From contig CAIXAE010000043.1 in assembly GCA_903917345.1 (NCBI GenBank), positions 1 through 64,000 on the forward strand: a stretch of 64,000 nucleotides of DNA, in the 5' to 3' direction. The stretch comes from an uncultured Methylococcaceae bacterium (lineage in GTDB: Bacteria > Pseudomonadota > Gammaproteobacteria > Methylococcales > Methylomonadaceae). This document shows, in pieces, positions 34,040 through 42,560 of the stretch. The position numbers were made by a program, and so were the translations under genes. The notes beneath the pieces were generated by a model. That model had not been told where the DNA came from. It saw nothing but the letters and a program-made list of their open reading frames with translations, and did no database searches. Each line of letters starts with the position of its first letter. Within the stretch, counting starts at the first letter, position 1.

Positions 34040-34258
34040 TTAATCCTTCACCACACCACACACCCAAAAAATCAAAATCTCGTTCGCCACTAGGCAATCC
34101 CCCCGCCCCTTATCAGGGGCAGAGGGCTTAGCCTGAGCTTGTAAATCATCAATCAGTACAAGGGTTCGCGGTGCTTTCAGCAAAACAAACGGTAGAGCTA
34201 TTTCTTTAGCTGAACCCTTGACTGCCCCACACTTCGTAGTCCACCCACGCAAAATCAT
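34040..34258 (-). CDS. Possible small protein, element-specific
   Basis: This 72-codon frame reads MILRGWTTKCGAVKGSAKEI, and then APDKGRGDCLVANEILIFWV near its end. It diverges from the ardA-like gene and begins about ten bases from the operator region. I cannot name a family, and coding capacity is uncertain. The rest of 33846-34370 holds the ardA promoter and AT-rich spacer only. Confidence 0.3.
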   Translation of the reverse strand: MILRGWTTKCGAVKGSAKEIALPFVLLKAPRTLVLIDDLQAQAKPSAPDKGRGDCLVANEILIFWVCGVVKD

Positions 34259-34268
34259 ACTGTAAATT

Positions 34269-34310
34269 ACTAGCATTGCTATTGACCTATATTACTAGCT
34301 ATGCTATTAT
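34269..34310 (+). promoter_or_regulatory. ardA promoter with two immunity-type operators
   Basis: ACTAGCATTGCTATT (34269-34283) and ACTAGCTATGCTATT (34294-34308) match the immunity palindrome ACTAGCTATGCTAGT of 977-991 (the second at 14 of 15). A promoter TTGACC (34282-34287), 17 bases, TATTAT (34305-34310) overlaps them in the same geometry as at the cro promoter. The gene downstream is therefore likely repressed in the integrated state. Confidence 0.75.
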
Positions 34311-34370
34311 TACCCCTTAGTAAAAGCATTTTAATTAAGTAACTGTCACTCAAATATCAGGGACAACATT

Positions 34371-34973
34371 ATGAATATCACTCTCTATCCACTTGGTGCT
34401 TATGTGTCAGGTTACTGTCTGCCCTTCACTATCGATCTGGATGATATTAGCCTGCCAGAATTTGGCCAAGCGATATCAACCGGTCTATTCGAAACCGATT
34501 ACCAAACCACCGGTGGCTCTGTTTTATCCTCGCGCTGTTTGCAATGTAAAACGGTCTTTATCGGCACCGTTGAAAAAGAATGCCCCTGCTGTGGTCATAT
34601 TGGTTTTGAGCTCAAATGTACCGATGAAGAATGGATTGTGTGCGACTCAGAAGATGTGCCCAGCGACTATGTGGGCGAATACAGTTTGAGTGATGATTTT
34701 TTTGAGTATGCCGAATTAATCAAGAATACCTATCTCGATGCGGACACCATTAAAGCCGGTCTCGCGTGTGGGCTGGATCTGGCGGCTATTGAAGGGGCTT
34801 ATCAAGGTAAATTCGATTCTGATGCAGATTTTGCCGAACACTTCGCAGAACAAACCGGCGAGTTTAACGAAAAGCTCAACTGGCCGTTTACCTGTATCGA
34901 TTGGCAATGGGCATCCATCGATTTAATGCACGACTATACAGAACACAAGCAACATTATTTTTATCGGCATTAA
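34371..34973 (+). CDS. ArdA-like antirestriction protein with inserted zinc ribbon
   Basis: This 200-residue acidic protein ends with WPFTCIDWQWASIDLMHDYT and YFYRH, the C-terminal pattern of ArdA DNA mimics that block type I restriction enzymes. The N-terminal ITLYPLGAYVSGYCLPFTID also fits. Unusually, residues about 54-75 form a four-cysteine knuckle pair (CLQCKT, CPCCG) between the two, which classical ArdA lacks. Its promoter carries two immunity-type operators, so expression probably rises on induction or transfer, when protection against host restriction matters. Confidence 0.72.
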   Translation: MNITLYPLGAYVSGYCLPFTIDLDDISLPEFGQAISTGLFETDYQTTGGSVLSSRCLQCKTVFIGTVEKECPCCGHIGFELKCTDEEWIVCDSEDVPSDYVGEYSLSDDFFEYAELIKNTYLDADTIKAGLACGLDLAAIEGAYQGKFDSDADFAEHFAEQTGEFNEKLNWPFTCIDWQWASIDLMHDYTEHKQHYFYRH

Positions 34974-35038
34974 GCCACAGGTCGGCCGTCGCATTAAGTC
35001 GGCGGCAGGCACTCTCTAACCCAAACTCAGGCGGAAGT

Positions 35039-35353
35039 ATGCAAGCATTAGGTTTAATAGAAGCGGCAGATTTTTTGCTGATGAACGCAGAGGTTCTACG
35101 TCGCAAAGCAAACAGAGGCGATGTGCCGGGGCGCAAGGCCGGCAAGAAGTGGGTATTTATCAAAGAACACCTTGCCGACTGGGTAAGCGGTCGTTATCCT
35201 GACCGCGGCCAAACCTTGCGAGTCATTGATGGAGGCTTAACGACAACTGGGGTTATAGAAACATGTCAATTTACAGACGCAAAGATACGTGGTGGATTCA
35301 AATTACCACAGCAAACGGCGAGCGAATACAACGCTCTTCTGGGACTAAAGTAA
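35039..35353 (+). CDS. Excisionase-like HTH protein
   Basis: This 104-residue protein has an N-terminal MerR/Xis-type winged helix: GLIEAADFLLMNAEVLRRKA, followed by PGRKAGKKWVFIKEHLADWV. That is the standard fold of small excisionases. GGAAGT precedes the ATG at 35039; a longer frame from 34901 would overlap the ardA gene. It overlaps the integrase start by 91 bases in another frame, so the pair is translationally linked, as xis-int pairs often are. Confidence 0.8.
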   Translation: MQALGLIEAADFLLMNAEVLRRKANRGDVPGRKAGKKWVFIKEHLADWVSGRYPDRGQTLRVIDGGLTTTGVIETCQFTDAKIRGGFKLPQQTASEYNALLGLK

Positions 35354-36270
35354 AACAAGAAGCCCAAGAACTGCATGACAAATTAAAGGCTGAAAGTTGG
35401 CGTGTTAAGAAGTTAGGCGAGAAACCACGCCGGTCGTGGCAAGACGTGGTGATTCGATGGCTCACAGAACACAAAGACAAAAAGAGCATCGAAACCGATA
35501 AAGTCATTTTGCGGTGGTTTAACCCAAGGTTACAAAACAAGTTCATCGATGAGATTAACAAAGAACTGGTCGAAAAGTTTAAGCAAGACAAACTTAACGA
35601 GGGTTCGTGTAACAGCTCGGTAAACCGCTATATTGGCGTTTTAAACGCAATGCTTAGAAAAGCGAAAGATCAATGGGAATGGATAGACGATGTCCCAAAA
35701 ATCACTTTATTACCCGAACAAAGCAGACGTCTACGCTGGTTATCGCACGAAGAAGCTAAAAGACTACTCAAAGAATTACCAGAGCATTTAAACGCGATGG
35801 TGCGCTTCTCTTTAGCCACAGGTTTACGAGAAGCCAATGTTTGCGGCTTGCAATGGTCTCAAGTGGATATGCAAAGAAAATGCGCATGGATACACGCCGA
35901 CCAAGCCAAAGCCGCTAAAGCGATTCCTGTCCCTTTAGGCGCAGAAGCATTAGCCGTTATTCGTGAACAGATTGGTAAGAATCACAATTACGTTTTCACT
36001 TATGAAGGCAATCCTGTCAGCCGTGCAAATAATCACGCTTGGCGAAAGGCTTTAATTAGAGCGGATATAACAGAGTTTCGCTGGCATGATCTACGCCACA
36101 CCTGGGCAAGTTGGCATGTACAGAACGGCACGCCTTTAAATATCTTAAAAGAACTGGGTGGTTGGGCTGATTTAAAGATGGTGATGCGTTACGCTCATCT
36201 ATCGAGCGACCATCTAAAAGAATTTGCAGACAATACGAGTTTAAAACAGAAAAGTAGAGTACTTCTTTAG
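35263..36270 (+). CDS. int: Tyrosine integrase
   Basis: This 335-residue phage-type integrase has an SAM-like core-binding domain (about residues 60-145) and the catalytic residues: Arg in ATGLREANVCGLQWSQ, HxxR in WHDLRHTWASWH, and Tyr in MRYAHLSSDHL, with HDLRHTWAS diagnostic. It lies 90 bases from the right attachment site, beside the intact tRNA-Thr, and catalyses integration and, with the excisionase, excision. The N-terminal MSIYRRKDTWWIQITTANGE is the arm-binding-like beta sheet. It appears intact. Confidence 0.95.
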   Translation: MSIYRRKDTWWIQITTANGERIQRSSGTKVKQEAQELHDKLKAESWRVKKLGEKPRRSWQDVVIRWLTEHKDKKSIETDKVILRWFNPRLQNKFIDEINKELVEKFKQDKLNEGSCNSSVNRYIGVLNAMLRKAKDQWEWIDDVPKITLLPEQSRRLRWLSHEEAKRLLKELPEHLNAMVRFSLATGLREANVCGLQWSQVDMQRKCAWIHADQAKAAKAIPVPLGAEALAVIREQIGKNHNYVFTYEGNPVSRANNHAWRKALIRADITEFRWHDLRHTWASWHVQNGTPLNILKELGGWADLKMVMRYAHLSSDHLKEFADNTSLKQKSRVLL

Positions 36271-36308
36271 CCCTAAAATTGAAGTGCTCTCGAAGGACGT
36301 TACAAAGT

Positions 36309-36334
36309 TACTACACGGGGAATTTTTACTACAA
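36309..36334. repeat. Candidate integrase arm-type sites, right end
   Basis: TACTACAC (36309-36316) and TACTACAA (36327-36334) lie between the integrase stop and the right attachment core. They match the octamers at 313-338 near the left core. Confidence 0.5.
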
Positions 36335-36361
36335 GAGAAAAGAACGTAAGCCCTTGATTTT

Positions 36362-36408
36362 AATGGAGCTCATAACCGGATTTGAACCGGTGACCTCTTC
36401 CTTACCAA
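36362..36408. repeat. Right attachment site (within tRNA-Thr)
   Basis: This 47-bp copy is the functional 3' end of the tRNA-Thr gene and is identical to 167-213. The crossover lies somewhere within these bases, and the tRNA remains complete after integration. Confidence 0.95.
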
Positions 36409-36440
36409 GGAAGCGCTCTACCTACTGAGCTATATGAGCT
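36364..36440 (-). tRNA. thrT: tRNA-Thr (GGT)
   Basis: The minus strand gives a full cloverleaf: acceptor AGCTCAT/ATGAGCT, D arm with AGCTCAGTAGGTAGAGC, anticodon loop TTGGTAA (anticodon GGT, Thr ACC/ACT), T arm GGTTCAAATCC and an encoded CCA. It is the last of three tRNAs in an operon that normally continues into tuf; the element is integrated at its 3' end. Confidence 0.95.
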
Positions 36441-36453
36441 TAATCTCAGAATT

Positions 36454-36527
36454 TGGAGCGGGTGATGGGAATCGAACCCACGTGATCAGCTTGGAAGGCT
36501 GGAGTTCTACCATTGAACTACACCCGC
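36454..36527 (-). tRNA. glyT: tRNA-Gly (TCC)
   Basis: GCGGGTG/CACCCGC acceptor stem, anticodon loop CTTCCAA (anticodon TCC, Gly GGA/GGG), T loop GGTTCGATTCC and an encoded CCA. It lies between tRNA-Tyr and tRNA-Thr as in the enterobacterial tyrU-glyT-thrT-tufB operon. Confidence 0.95.
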
Positions 36528-36550
36528 AGATAATTTGTATAAATTTAAGA

Positions 36551-36635
36551 TGGTGGAGGGGGGAGGATTCGAACCTCCGAAGGCAGAGCCGGCAGATTTA
36601 CAGTCTGATCCCTTTGGCCGCTCGGGAACCCCTCC
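36551..36635 (-). tRNA. tyrU: tRNA-Tyr (GTA)
   Basis: An 85-base class II tRNA with GGAGGGG/CCCCTCC acceptor, anticodon GTA in CTGTAAA, a long variable arm, T loop GGTTCGAATCC and an encoded CCA. It is the first gene of the tRNA operon. Confidence 0.95.
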
Positions 36636-36654
36636 GATATCGGGTAAGCTGATT

Positions 36655-36683
36655 ATTATCAGCTATTAGAATTCTTATGTCAA
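36655..36683 (-). promoter_or_regulatory. Promoter of the tRNA-Tyr/Gly/Thr (tuf) operon
   Basis: Read on the minus strand: TTGACA (36683-36678), exactly 17 bases, GATAAT (36660-36655), 20 bases before tRNA-Tyr. This is an almost perfect sigma70 promoter and would originally also have driven tuf. Confidence 0.85.
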
Positions 36684-36771
36684 TAGAGCAATATTTTTTA
36701 TTTCCACTTTAAAACGAGAAGATAATAAATTTACTTCAAATATCATTCATATAACACTGTTTTACACAGAA

Positions 36772-37338
36772 CTAAACATTAATCTTGTTCATCAAAATTG
36801 ACAAATCACCATTAACTATCTGAGGCACAAATGATAGCCCCAAGGACAGCGCTTTATCTATCTCAGTATATTCAACTTTTGACGGCGCAGACAACACAAA
36901 GTCAGCAACCAATTTACCTGCTGACGGCCTTCCAATCCCTACCCTAAGCCTGTAAAAGTCATTAGAATCCAGATGACTAATAATATCTCTCAATCCATTA
37001 TGTCCCGCGTGCCCACCACCTTTTTTAAGCCTTAACATCCCAGGATTAAAATCAAGCTCATCATGAACAACCAAGATTTCTTCAGGTGTAACTTTATAAT
37101 ATTTGGCGACCTTACCAACTGACTGACCACTTCTGTTCATGAAAGTTGTTGGTTTCAACAAAAGAACCTTAGTCCCAGAAATAACTGACTCAGCAAGCAG
37201 TCCATCGAATTTTGATTGCATTGACCATGTAACCTCTGTTTCACGTATCAAATCATCCAAAAACAAAAACCCGACATTATGTCGGGTTTTTTCGTAGCCT
37301 TGGCCAGGATTCCCCAAGCCAACAATAAGCTTAATCAT
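36772..37338 (-). CDS. pth: Peptidyl-tRNA hydrolase
   Basis: This 188-residue enzyme releases tRNA from stalled peptidyl-tRNA. It shows LIVGLGNPGQGYEKTRHNVG (catalytic His in TRHNVG), LLKPTTFMNRSG, VHDELDF and GGGHAGHNGLRDI, all standard. It follows rplY by 21 bases, as in most gammaproteobacteria. Length is normal. Confidence 0.97.
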   Translation of the reverse strand: MIKLIVGLGNPGQGYEKTRHNVGFLFLDDLIRETEVTWSMQSKFDGLLAESVISGTKVLLLKPTTFMNRSGQSVGKVAKYYKVTPEEILVVHDELDFNPGMLRLKKGGGHAGHNGLRDIISHLDSNDFYRLRVGIGRPSAGKLVADFVLSAPSKVEYTEIDKALSLGLSFVPQIVNGDLSILMNKINV

Positions 37339-37359
37339 TCTAAAACACTGTACTCAACT

Positions 37360-37962
37360 TTATTCAGCAGAATTCTCTTTTGTTGCTCTTGAAGCCAAAA
37401 TAGAAACTACTGATAAGTTATGCTCTTCACCTTGCGATAATGAAACAATCTCAACACCTATCGGCAGCACTATATCTGACAAATGGATAGACTCACCCAC
37501 ATCTAAACCACTCAAATCAACCTCTATAAATTCTGGCAATGCAGAGGGTAAGCAAGCAACCTCAATATCAGTTAAAGAATGTGCCGCAATACCGCCTTTT
37601 TTAACCCCTACAGATATTTGCTCATTAATAAAATGCAAAGGAACATGAACTTTTAGTTTTTCAGATTGACTTACACGTAAGAAATCTAAATGTAATATCT
37701 GTACTTTAGCCGGATGACGCTGTACACCTTTAAGAATAGCTTGTTCAGTTTTACCGTCAACAACAACATCTAACACATGAGAGTAAACTGCCTCATGGTC
37801 AAGATGCTTGATTACTTCGTTATGATTTAAAACCAACATTTGCGGAGCAACAGATCCACCATAAATCACAGCAGGCACATTACCTTGACGACGCGCTCTT
37901 CTCGCTACATTCTTACCTGATTGCTCACGGCTTTCGGCAACAAATTCAAATACTTTAGACAT
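37360..37962 (-). CDS. rplY: 50S ribosomal protein L25 (Ctc/TL5 form)
   Basis: This 200-residue long form of L25 has the 5S rRNA-binding N-terminal domain (VAESREQSGKNVARRARRQG, VPAVIYGG) and a C-terminal TL5 domain from about residue 100. It lies between prs and pth, the usual order. The region binds 5S rRNA in the large subunit's central protuberance. Confidence 0.95.
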   Translation of the reverse strand: MSKVFEFVAESREQSGKNVARRARRQGNVPAVIYGGSVAPQMLVLNHNEVIKHLDHEAVYSHVLDVVVDGKTEQAILKGVQRHPAKVQILHLDFLRVSQSEKLKVHVPLHFINEQISVGVKKGGIAAHSLTDIEVACLPSALPEFIEVDLSGLDVGESIHLSDIVLPIGVEIVSLSQGEEHNLSVVSILASRATKENSAE

Positions 37963-38026
37963 CTTTCCTCACTATTTTTCTGAAGTCCGTGCCCAAGAGC
38001 ACCAACATTAAATTCTATTTACAACC

Positions 38027-38980
38027 TTAATCTACGTAAAGCGAACTAACCGATTCGCCTACTGAAATACGTCTTATCGTTTCAGCTAGCATTTCCGCAA
38101 CACTCAACTGTCTTATCTTCCCTAAATCGGTCGCTTCCTTACTCAATGGAATTGTATCTGTAACCACCAACTCATCAAGCTCAGAGTTTCTCAAATTATT
38201 CATCGCCGCACCTGACAACACGGCATGCGTACAATAAGCAACAACCTTAATAGCGCCTCTTTTTTTCAGAGCCGCCGCAGCATGACATAATGTACCAGCA
38301 GTATCTACTAAGTCATCTATCATCACACACGTACGACCTTCAACATCTCCAATAATATGCATTATTTCAGAGACATTTGCCTTTGGCCTGCGCTTATCTA
38401 TAATTGCAAGATCAGAATCATCTAATCTTTTAGCAAGTGCTCTTGCCCTTACTACTCCACCAACATCTGGAGAAACAACTATTAAATCTTTATATTGTTG
38501 ACGCCATACATCACCCAAAAGTATGGGAGATGAATACACATTGTCAACCGGTATATCAAAAAAACCTTGTATCTGATCAGCATGTAAATCAACCGTTAAG
38601 ATTCTATTTGCACCTGATTGCTCGATCATTCTCGCCACTAATTTAGCACTTATTGGCACTCGCGCAGATCGAGATCTTCTATCTTGCCTAGCGTAACCAT
38701 AATATGGTAGCACTGCGGTAATTCGTGAAGCCGAAGCTCTCTTAAGAGCATCCGTCATCACCAACAATTCCATTAAATTCTCATTGGTTGGCGAGCAAGT
38801 TGGCTGAATGATAAAAACATCCTTACCCCGGACATTTTCTTCAATTTCTACAGCTACCTCACCATCGCTAAACCTTCCTACAGTAGCCATACCTAAACGC
38901 ATGTTTAGCTTTTTAACTATACCGTCAGATAGAGCGAGATTAGCATTTCCAGAAAACACCATCATAGAGGTGTCATTCAT
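38027..38980 (-). CDS. prs: Ribose-phosphate pyrophosphokinase
   Basis: This 317-residue enzyme makes PRPP from ribose 5-phosphate and ATP, feeding purine, pyrimidine, His and Trp synthesis. It shows [20 protein letters not shown], the [19 protein letters not shown] flexible loop and the PRPP loop [18 protein letters not shown]. It lies directly upstream of rplY-pth, with tRNA-Gln just ahead of it. Confidence 0.97.
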   Translation of the reverse strand: MNDTSMMVFSGNANLALSDGIVKKLNMRLGMATVGRFSDGEVAVEIEENVRGKDVFIIQPTCSPTNENLMELLVMTDALKRASASRITAVLPYYGYARQDRRSRSARVPISAKLVARMIEQSGANRILTVDLHADQIQGFFDIPVDNVYSSPILLGDVWRQQYKDLIVVSPDVGGVVRARALAKRLDDSDLAIIDKRRPKANVSEIMHIIGDVEGRTCVMIDDLVDTAGTLCHAAAALKKRGAIKVVAYCTHAVLSGAAMNNLRNSELDELVVTDTIPLSKEATDLGKIRQLSVAEMLAETIRRISVGESVSSLYVD

Positions 38981-39019
38981 TCAAGCACTCCCATACGAGT
39001 TTAACATAATGGATATAAA

Positions 39020-39094
39020 TGGCTGGGTCGCAAGGATTCGAACCTTGGTATGCGGAGATCAAAACCCCGTGCCTTACCGCTTGGCGACGACCCA
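39020..39094 (-). tRNA. tRNA-Gln (TTG)
   Basis: The minus strand folds into a tRNA with acceptor TGGGTCG/CGACCCA, anticodon loop TTTTGAT (anticodon TTG, Gln CAA), T loop GGTTCGAATCC and GCCA at the 3' end. The position between ispE and prs is conserved in many gammaproteobacteria. Confidence 0.95.
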
Positions 39095-39106
39095 ATAATT
39101 ATGAAT

Positions 39107-39988
39107 TTAGTTCCAGTCATTTAGCTTTGTTATCAAGGGCGACTCATTCAACCCTTTAGCTAAGTATATCTGCCACTTATTATTTTTTAGCGAATTATAT
39201 GCAACTTCAGCTAATTCTTTAGAATCAAACTGAGCAAAGACACATGCCCCTGTGCCAGTTAGCCTAGCCTCTGAAAACTCAGACAGAATTTGCATTGCCT
39301 CTTTAACCGAAGGATACTGCTCACTCACCACCTCAACACAATCGTTTTGGTGCTGACCCGCTATAAAGTCGGCTATTTTGATCGATTTACTATTTCGTGT
39401 CAAATTTTTAGCAGAAAATATTTCTTTTGTGTTTACATGACACTGTGGCTTGATTACGACACACCATTGTTCTGCAGGACTTATTTTCTCTAATACCTCT
39501 CCCACACCTTCAGCCCAGGCAGCATAACCATTTACAAATACCGGAACATCCGCACCTAACGTTAAACCTAGCTCAAGCAACCTATTAGTTGATAAGCCCA
39601 AACCCCACAACTTATTCAACACCACTAGTGTCGTTGCCGCATCTGAACTCCCCCCCCCTAATCCGCCACCCATAGGCAAATTTTTCTCAACCTCTATACA
39701 CACACCTAACTGACAACCCGTTTCAGATTTAAGTAAGTTTGCTGCCCTTACTGTAAGATCTTCTGACTCTGCCACGCCCGGTATTGTATGCAACAAACCA
39801 ACCGCCCCCCCCTCAACCGGATGAAATGTAATCCAATCACATACATCTACGAACTGAAAAACCGTTTGTAATAAATGATAGCCATCGTTTCTTTGCCCAA
39901 CGATTCTCAACATTAAATTTAATTTAGCCACTGCAGGCCATCTTTCAGCCCACATCAACATCAGAGACTTATTTTGTACTTGCGTCAT
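39107..39988 (-). CDS. ispE: 4-diphosphocytidyl-2-C-methyl-D-erythritol kinase
   Basis: This 293-residue GHMP kinase of the MEP isoprenoid pathway has AVAKLNLMLRIVGQRNDGYH at the N-terminus and the ATP loop LPMGGGLGGGSSDAATTLVV. The start at 39988 overlaps lolB by 20 bases; ATGs eight to eleven codons later would match the usual length better. It sits in the conserved lolB-ispE-tRNA-Gln-prs block. Confidence 0.96.
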   Translation of the reverse strand: MTQVQNKSLMLMWAERWPAVAKLNLMLRIVGQRNDGYHLLQTVFQFVDVCDWITFHPVEGGAVGLLHTIPGVAESEDLTVRAANLLKSETGCQLGVCIEVEKNLPMGGGLGGGSSDAATTLVVLNKLWGLGLSTNRLLELGLTLGADVPVFVNGYAAWAEGVGEVLEKISPAEQWCVVIKPQCHVNTKEIFSAKNLTRNSKSIKIADFIAGQHQNDCVEVVSEQYPSVKEAMQILSEFSEARLTGTGACVFAQFDSKELAEVAYNSLKNNKWQIYLAKGLNESPLITKLNDWN

Positions 39989-40562
39989 TTATATTCCATT
40001 GATCTATAACTAACTTCAATTTTAACTGTGCATTCGTTACCGTTACTTTTCTTGGCATTGAATAATTACCCGCCTCCTGCATTTGATCATATTCAACCAT
40101 CCACTCAGCCTGCTTAAACCCACCTGCCATTTCTATATAACGATTACTTGGATCAGGAACGCCAACCACCCAGTATCTCAATGCTCTTACAGGAACAAAC
40201 AACCCTAATTGTTGATTAATAAACTCTTCAGGACGATCCGATGCCAAAACCTTACCGTCTCCTCGCTCAATAGCCACTTTATTACCATCCAAACGAATAA
40301 AAGTTGCTCCCTGACCTAGAGGGCCTGATAATTTAATTGAGTCCTCATTCACTGAATGTTTCCAAGAGATATTAGCCTGCCATGAATCTATCTTTGTTTT
40401 TAAAGCTAATCTTCCATCAAAAGCCCATTGATTTAAATGATACAAACTATCTTTAGAACCTTTTGAATAAAATTCAGTTTCTTTAACTTGCTCAGGAGAA
40501 CAGGCAACAACCAATAAAGATAACAAAAAAATAAAAACGCACTTTAATTCTTTAATAGCCAT
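39969..40562 (-). CDS. lolB: Outer-membrane lipoprotein insertion protein LolB
   Basis: This 197-residue lipoprotein (signal ending LLSLLVVACSPEQ, lipobox VVAC) accepts lipoproteins from LolA and inserts them into the outer membrane. WAFDGRLALKTKIDSWQANI and LGLFVPVRALRYWVVGVPDP are typical. Four bases separate it from the upstream TPR gene, and it overlaps ispE. Confidence 0.92.
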   Translation of the reverse strand: MAIKELKCVFIFLLSLLVVACSPEQVKETEFYSKGSKDSLYHLNQWAFDGRLALKTKIDSWQANISWKHSVNEDSIKLSGPLGQGATFIRLDGNKVAIERGDGKVLASDRPEEFINQQLGLFVPVRALRYWVVGVPDPSNRYIEMAGGFKQAEWMVEYDQMQEAGNYSMPRKVTVTNAQLKLKLVIDQWNINDASTK

Positions 40563-40565
40563 TAA

Positions 40566-42317
40566 TTATTTTGCGCCTTTGAAAATTCTTTTCTCAACAT
40601 CCTTAAGATACTCATCAGCGGGATTTTCACGAATCAATCGACTGACCAACTTCTCTGCCTCATCTCTTTTTCCAGACACCCACATAACCTCTGCCAAATG
40701 AGCAGCGATTTCAGGTTCTTTTTGCTTGTCGTAAGCCTGTTGCAAATAATTTAAAGCACCAGAAAAATTACCCAACTTAAATTGTAACCAGCCATAACTA
40801 TCTATTATTACAGCTTCGTTAGGTGACAAACTTAATGCCTTTTTCAAGAACTTCTCTGCATCAACATAACGACTTGGATTGTTTAATAAACTATAACCCA
40901 ATGCATTTAAGGTCTCGACATTATCGGGTTCTATCGCCAAAATTTTATTTAAATCACCTTCCACCACATCTAATTTACCTAGATGCTCTGCAATTAATGC
41001 ACGGGCATACAAATATTCTTTTTGATTGAGATTTTCAGCAAGGGCTTTGCTTAATATCTCAAATGATTTTTCATAATTCTTTTGCTGACTAAACAACTCA
41101 GCTTGTATTAAAGTTAAACGTACTATTTGCTTAGGGAACTTCGATTGCAAGGCAGACAATCTGGCATTAGCTTCATTAACTTGCTTATCTCTTTGCAACA
41201 ATGAAATGGCTGATAACGACGCATCAAAAACAAAAGCACCATCAGAAACCTTATCATAAAATTCTAAGGCCTTTTTATAACTCCCCTGCTTTTCTTTAAT
41301 TTTGCCCAAATAAAAATCAGCCTGATATTTCCACTCAGCCTGGCCCTCTAGTTTCTTAAAAATACCTTCTGCCTCATCCTCCTGATTTAATTGTAGATAG
41401 ATCAAACCTTCTGCGAACTGACTTTCCACATCCGATGGATTATTACTGATCATCTTATGATACAAATCTAAAGCTTCTTTGTAATGCTCATCCTTAATAA
41501 ACACCTGAGCAAGCATCTTGCTCATCTTTAAGTTATTTGGATATTTAACCAAGGCTTTCTTTAACAAGGCGCTAGCTTCACTTAAATCACCTGCATAGAT
41601 AGCAATCTGCGCCTGACAAAGTAAAGCCTTATCCCAATCTGGCCTATACTTTAAGGCTTGCTTTATCTTCGCCTCTGCTAAATCTCTATCTTTGTTTTGT
41701 ATTGCCAATAATGATTGAATAAAATAAATCTCAGCAAGATTAGGATGTTGAATCAACATAGCATCTAAAGCATCGGATACTAAAGCTTGCTTTTCTTCTT
41801 TCTCTAAAACCGTCGTTATTTCAAGCAAAACCCCTTCAAAAGTCGCTTGATCAAAATCCAAAAGTGCATTTAAATGAGTTAAAGCCAATGCTTTATCGCC
41901 AGACCTCAGGGCCATTAACGTCGCTATTTTTCGGGCACTTTGATTTTTAGGGTCTTGCGTTAACCACAACGATAAAGCTTCATTAGTTCTTGAATTATCC
42001 TTAATATACATAGCGATCATCACCGCTCTTTCTGAAAACCTAGGATCCTTTGTCTTTTTTGCAGCCAGTAAATAACCTTCTAAAGCAATATCATATTGTC
42101 CTCTCTGGCCTGCAAGCTCGGCAGTTAATAGGATATAAAGCACATCAGGCTCAATTGATTTATTTAACTCTTTTGAAGGTATCTTTTCTTTAACTTCAGC
42201 AGATTTATTTGACCCTACTGACTCTTCTAAAGCTTCAGATTTTAATGAAAAATAGCTACAGCCACTCAGTAAAACCAAAGTAACCACAGAAAATATTCTA
42301 AAAATTAACACACCCAA
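40566..42317 (-). CDS. TPR-repeat lipoprotein
   Basis: This 583-residue protein has a lipoprotein signal (VVTLVLLSGCSYF, lipobox LSGC) and then about a dozen tetratricopeptide-like repeats, for example AEIYFIQSLLAIQNKDRDLA and EKFLKKALSLSPNEAVIIDS. Proteins of this type directly upstream of lolB are common in gammaproteobacteria and probably act as envelope scaffolds. Specific partners are unknown. It is divergent from hemA. Confidence 0.88.
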   Translation of the reverse strand: MGVLIFRIFSVVTLVLLSGCSYFSLKSEALEESVGSNKSAEVKEKIPSKELNKSIEPDVLYILLTAELAGQRGQYDIALEGYLLAAKKTKDPRFSERAVMIAMYIKDNSRTNEALSLWLTQDPKNQSARKIATLMALRSGDKALALTHLNALLDFDQATFEGVLLEITTVLEKEEKQALVSDALDAMLIQHPNLAEIYFIQSLLAIQNKDRDLAEAKIKQALKYRPDWDKALLCQAQIAIYAGDLSEASALLKKALVKYPNNLKMSKMLAQVFIKDEHYKEALDLYHKMISNNPSDVESQFAEGLIYLQLNQEDEAEGIFKKLEGQAEWKYQADFYLGKIKEKQGSYKKALEFYDKVSDGAFVFDASLSAISLLQRDKQVNEANARLSALQSKFPKQIVRLTLIQAELFSQQKNYEKSFEILSKALAENLNQKEYLYARALIAEHLGKLDVVEGDLNKILAIEPDNVETLNALGYSLLNNPSRYVDAEKFLKKALSLSPNEAVIIDSYGWLQFKLGNFSGALNYLQQAYDKQKEPEIAAHLAEVMWVSGKRDEAEKLVSRLIRENPADEYLKDVEKRIFKGAK

Positions 42318-42560
42318 TCCTATTAATTACACATCACACATTTAACAATAGATTATCATAAAAAAACGCGTCAGATTAGACGTCTGATTTATCACTTCCT
42401 AAATAATGTTATTATAGTTGCAAATCAGCAGATCATAGGCGACATAGGTTATCCTAAAAAATATAAAATGGCTGCATAACTCAAATAAAACAAAATCTTA
42501 AGTAGATTACCTGCTATTTGCATAGACTCACTATTTAATCGCACTACCATCCACCATACT

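Larger units (their letters stand above)
167..36408. mobile_element. Integrated phage-like element carrying a defence island, in tRNA-Thr
   Basis: The element is delimited by two exact 47-bp copies of the tRNA-Thr 3' end (167-213 and 36362-36408), about 36.2 kb apart. A tyrosine integrase and an excisionase-like gene abut the right copy, next to the intact tRNA. The left part carries phage immunity, replication, lysis and structural-like genes; the middle carries defence genes; the right end carries ardA, xis and int. A shared operator palindrome at both ends (977-991 and 34294-34308) argues that this is one element and not several nested ones. No capsid, portal or terminase gene is recognisable, so it may be a satellite, a decayed prophage or an unusual virus. 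Confidence 0.92.
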
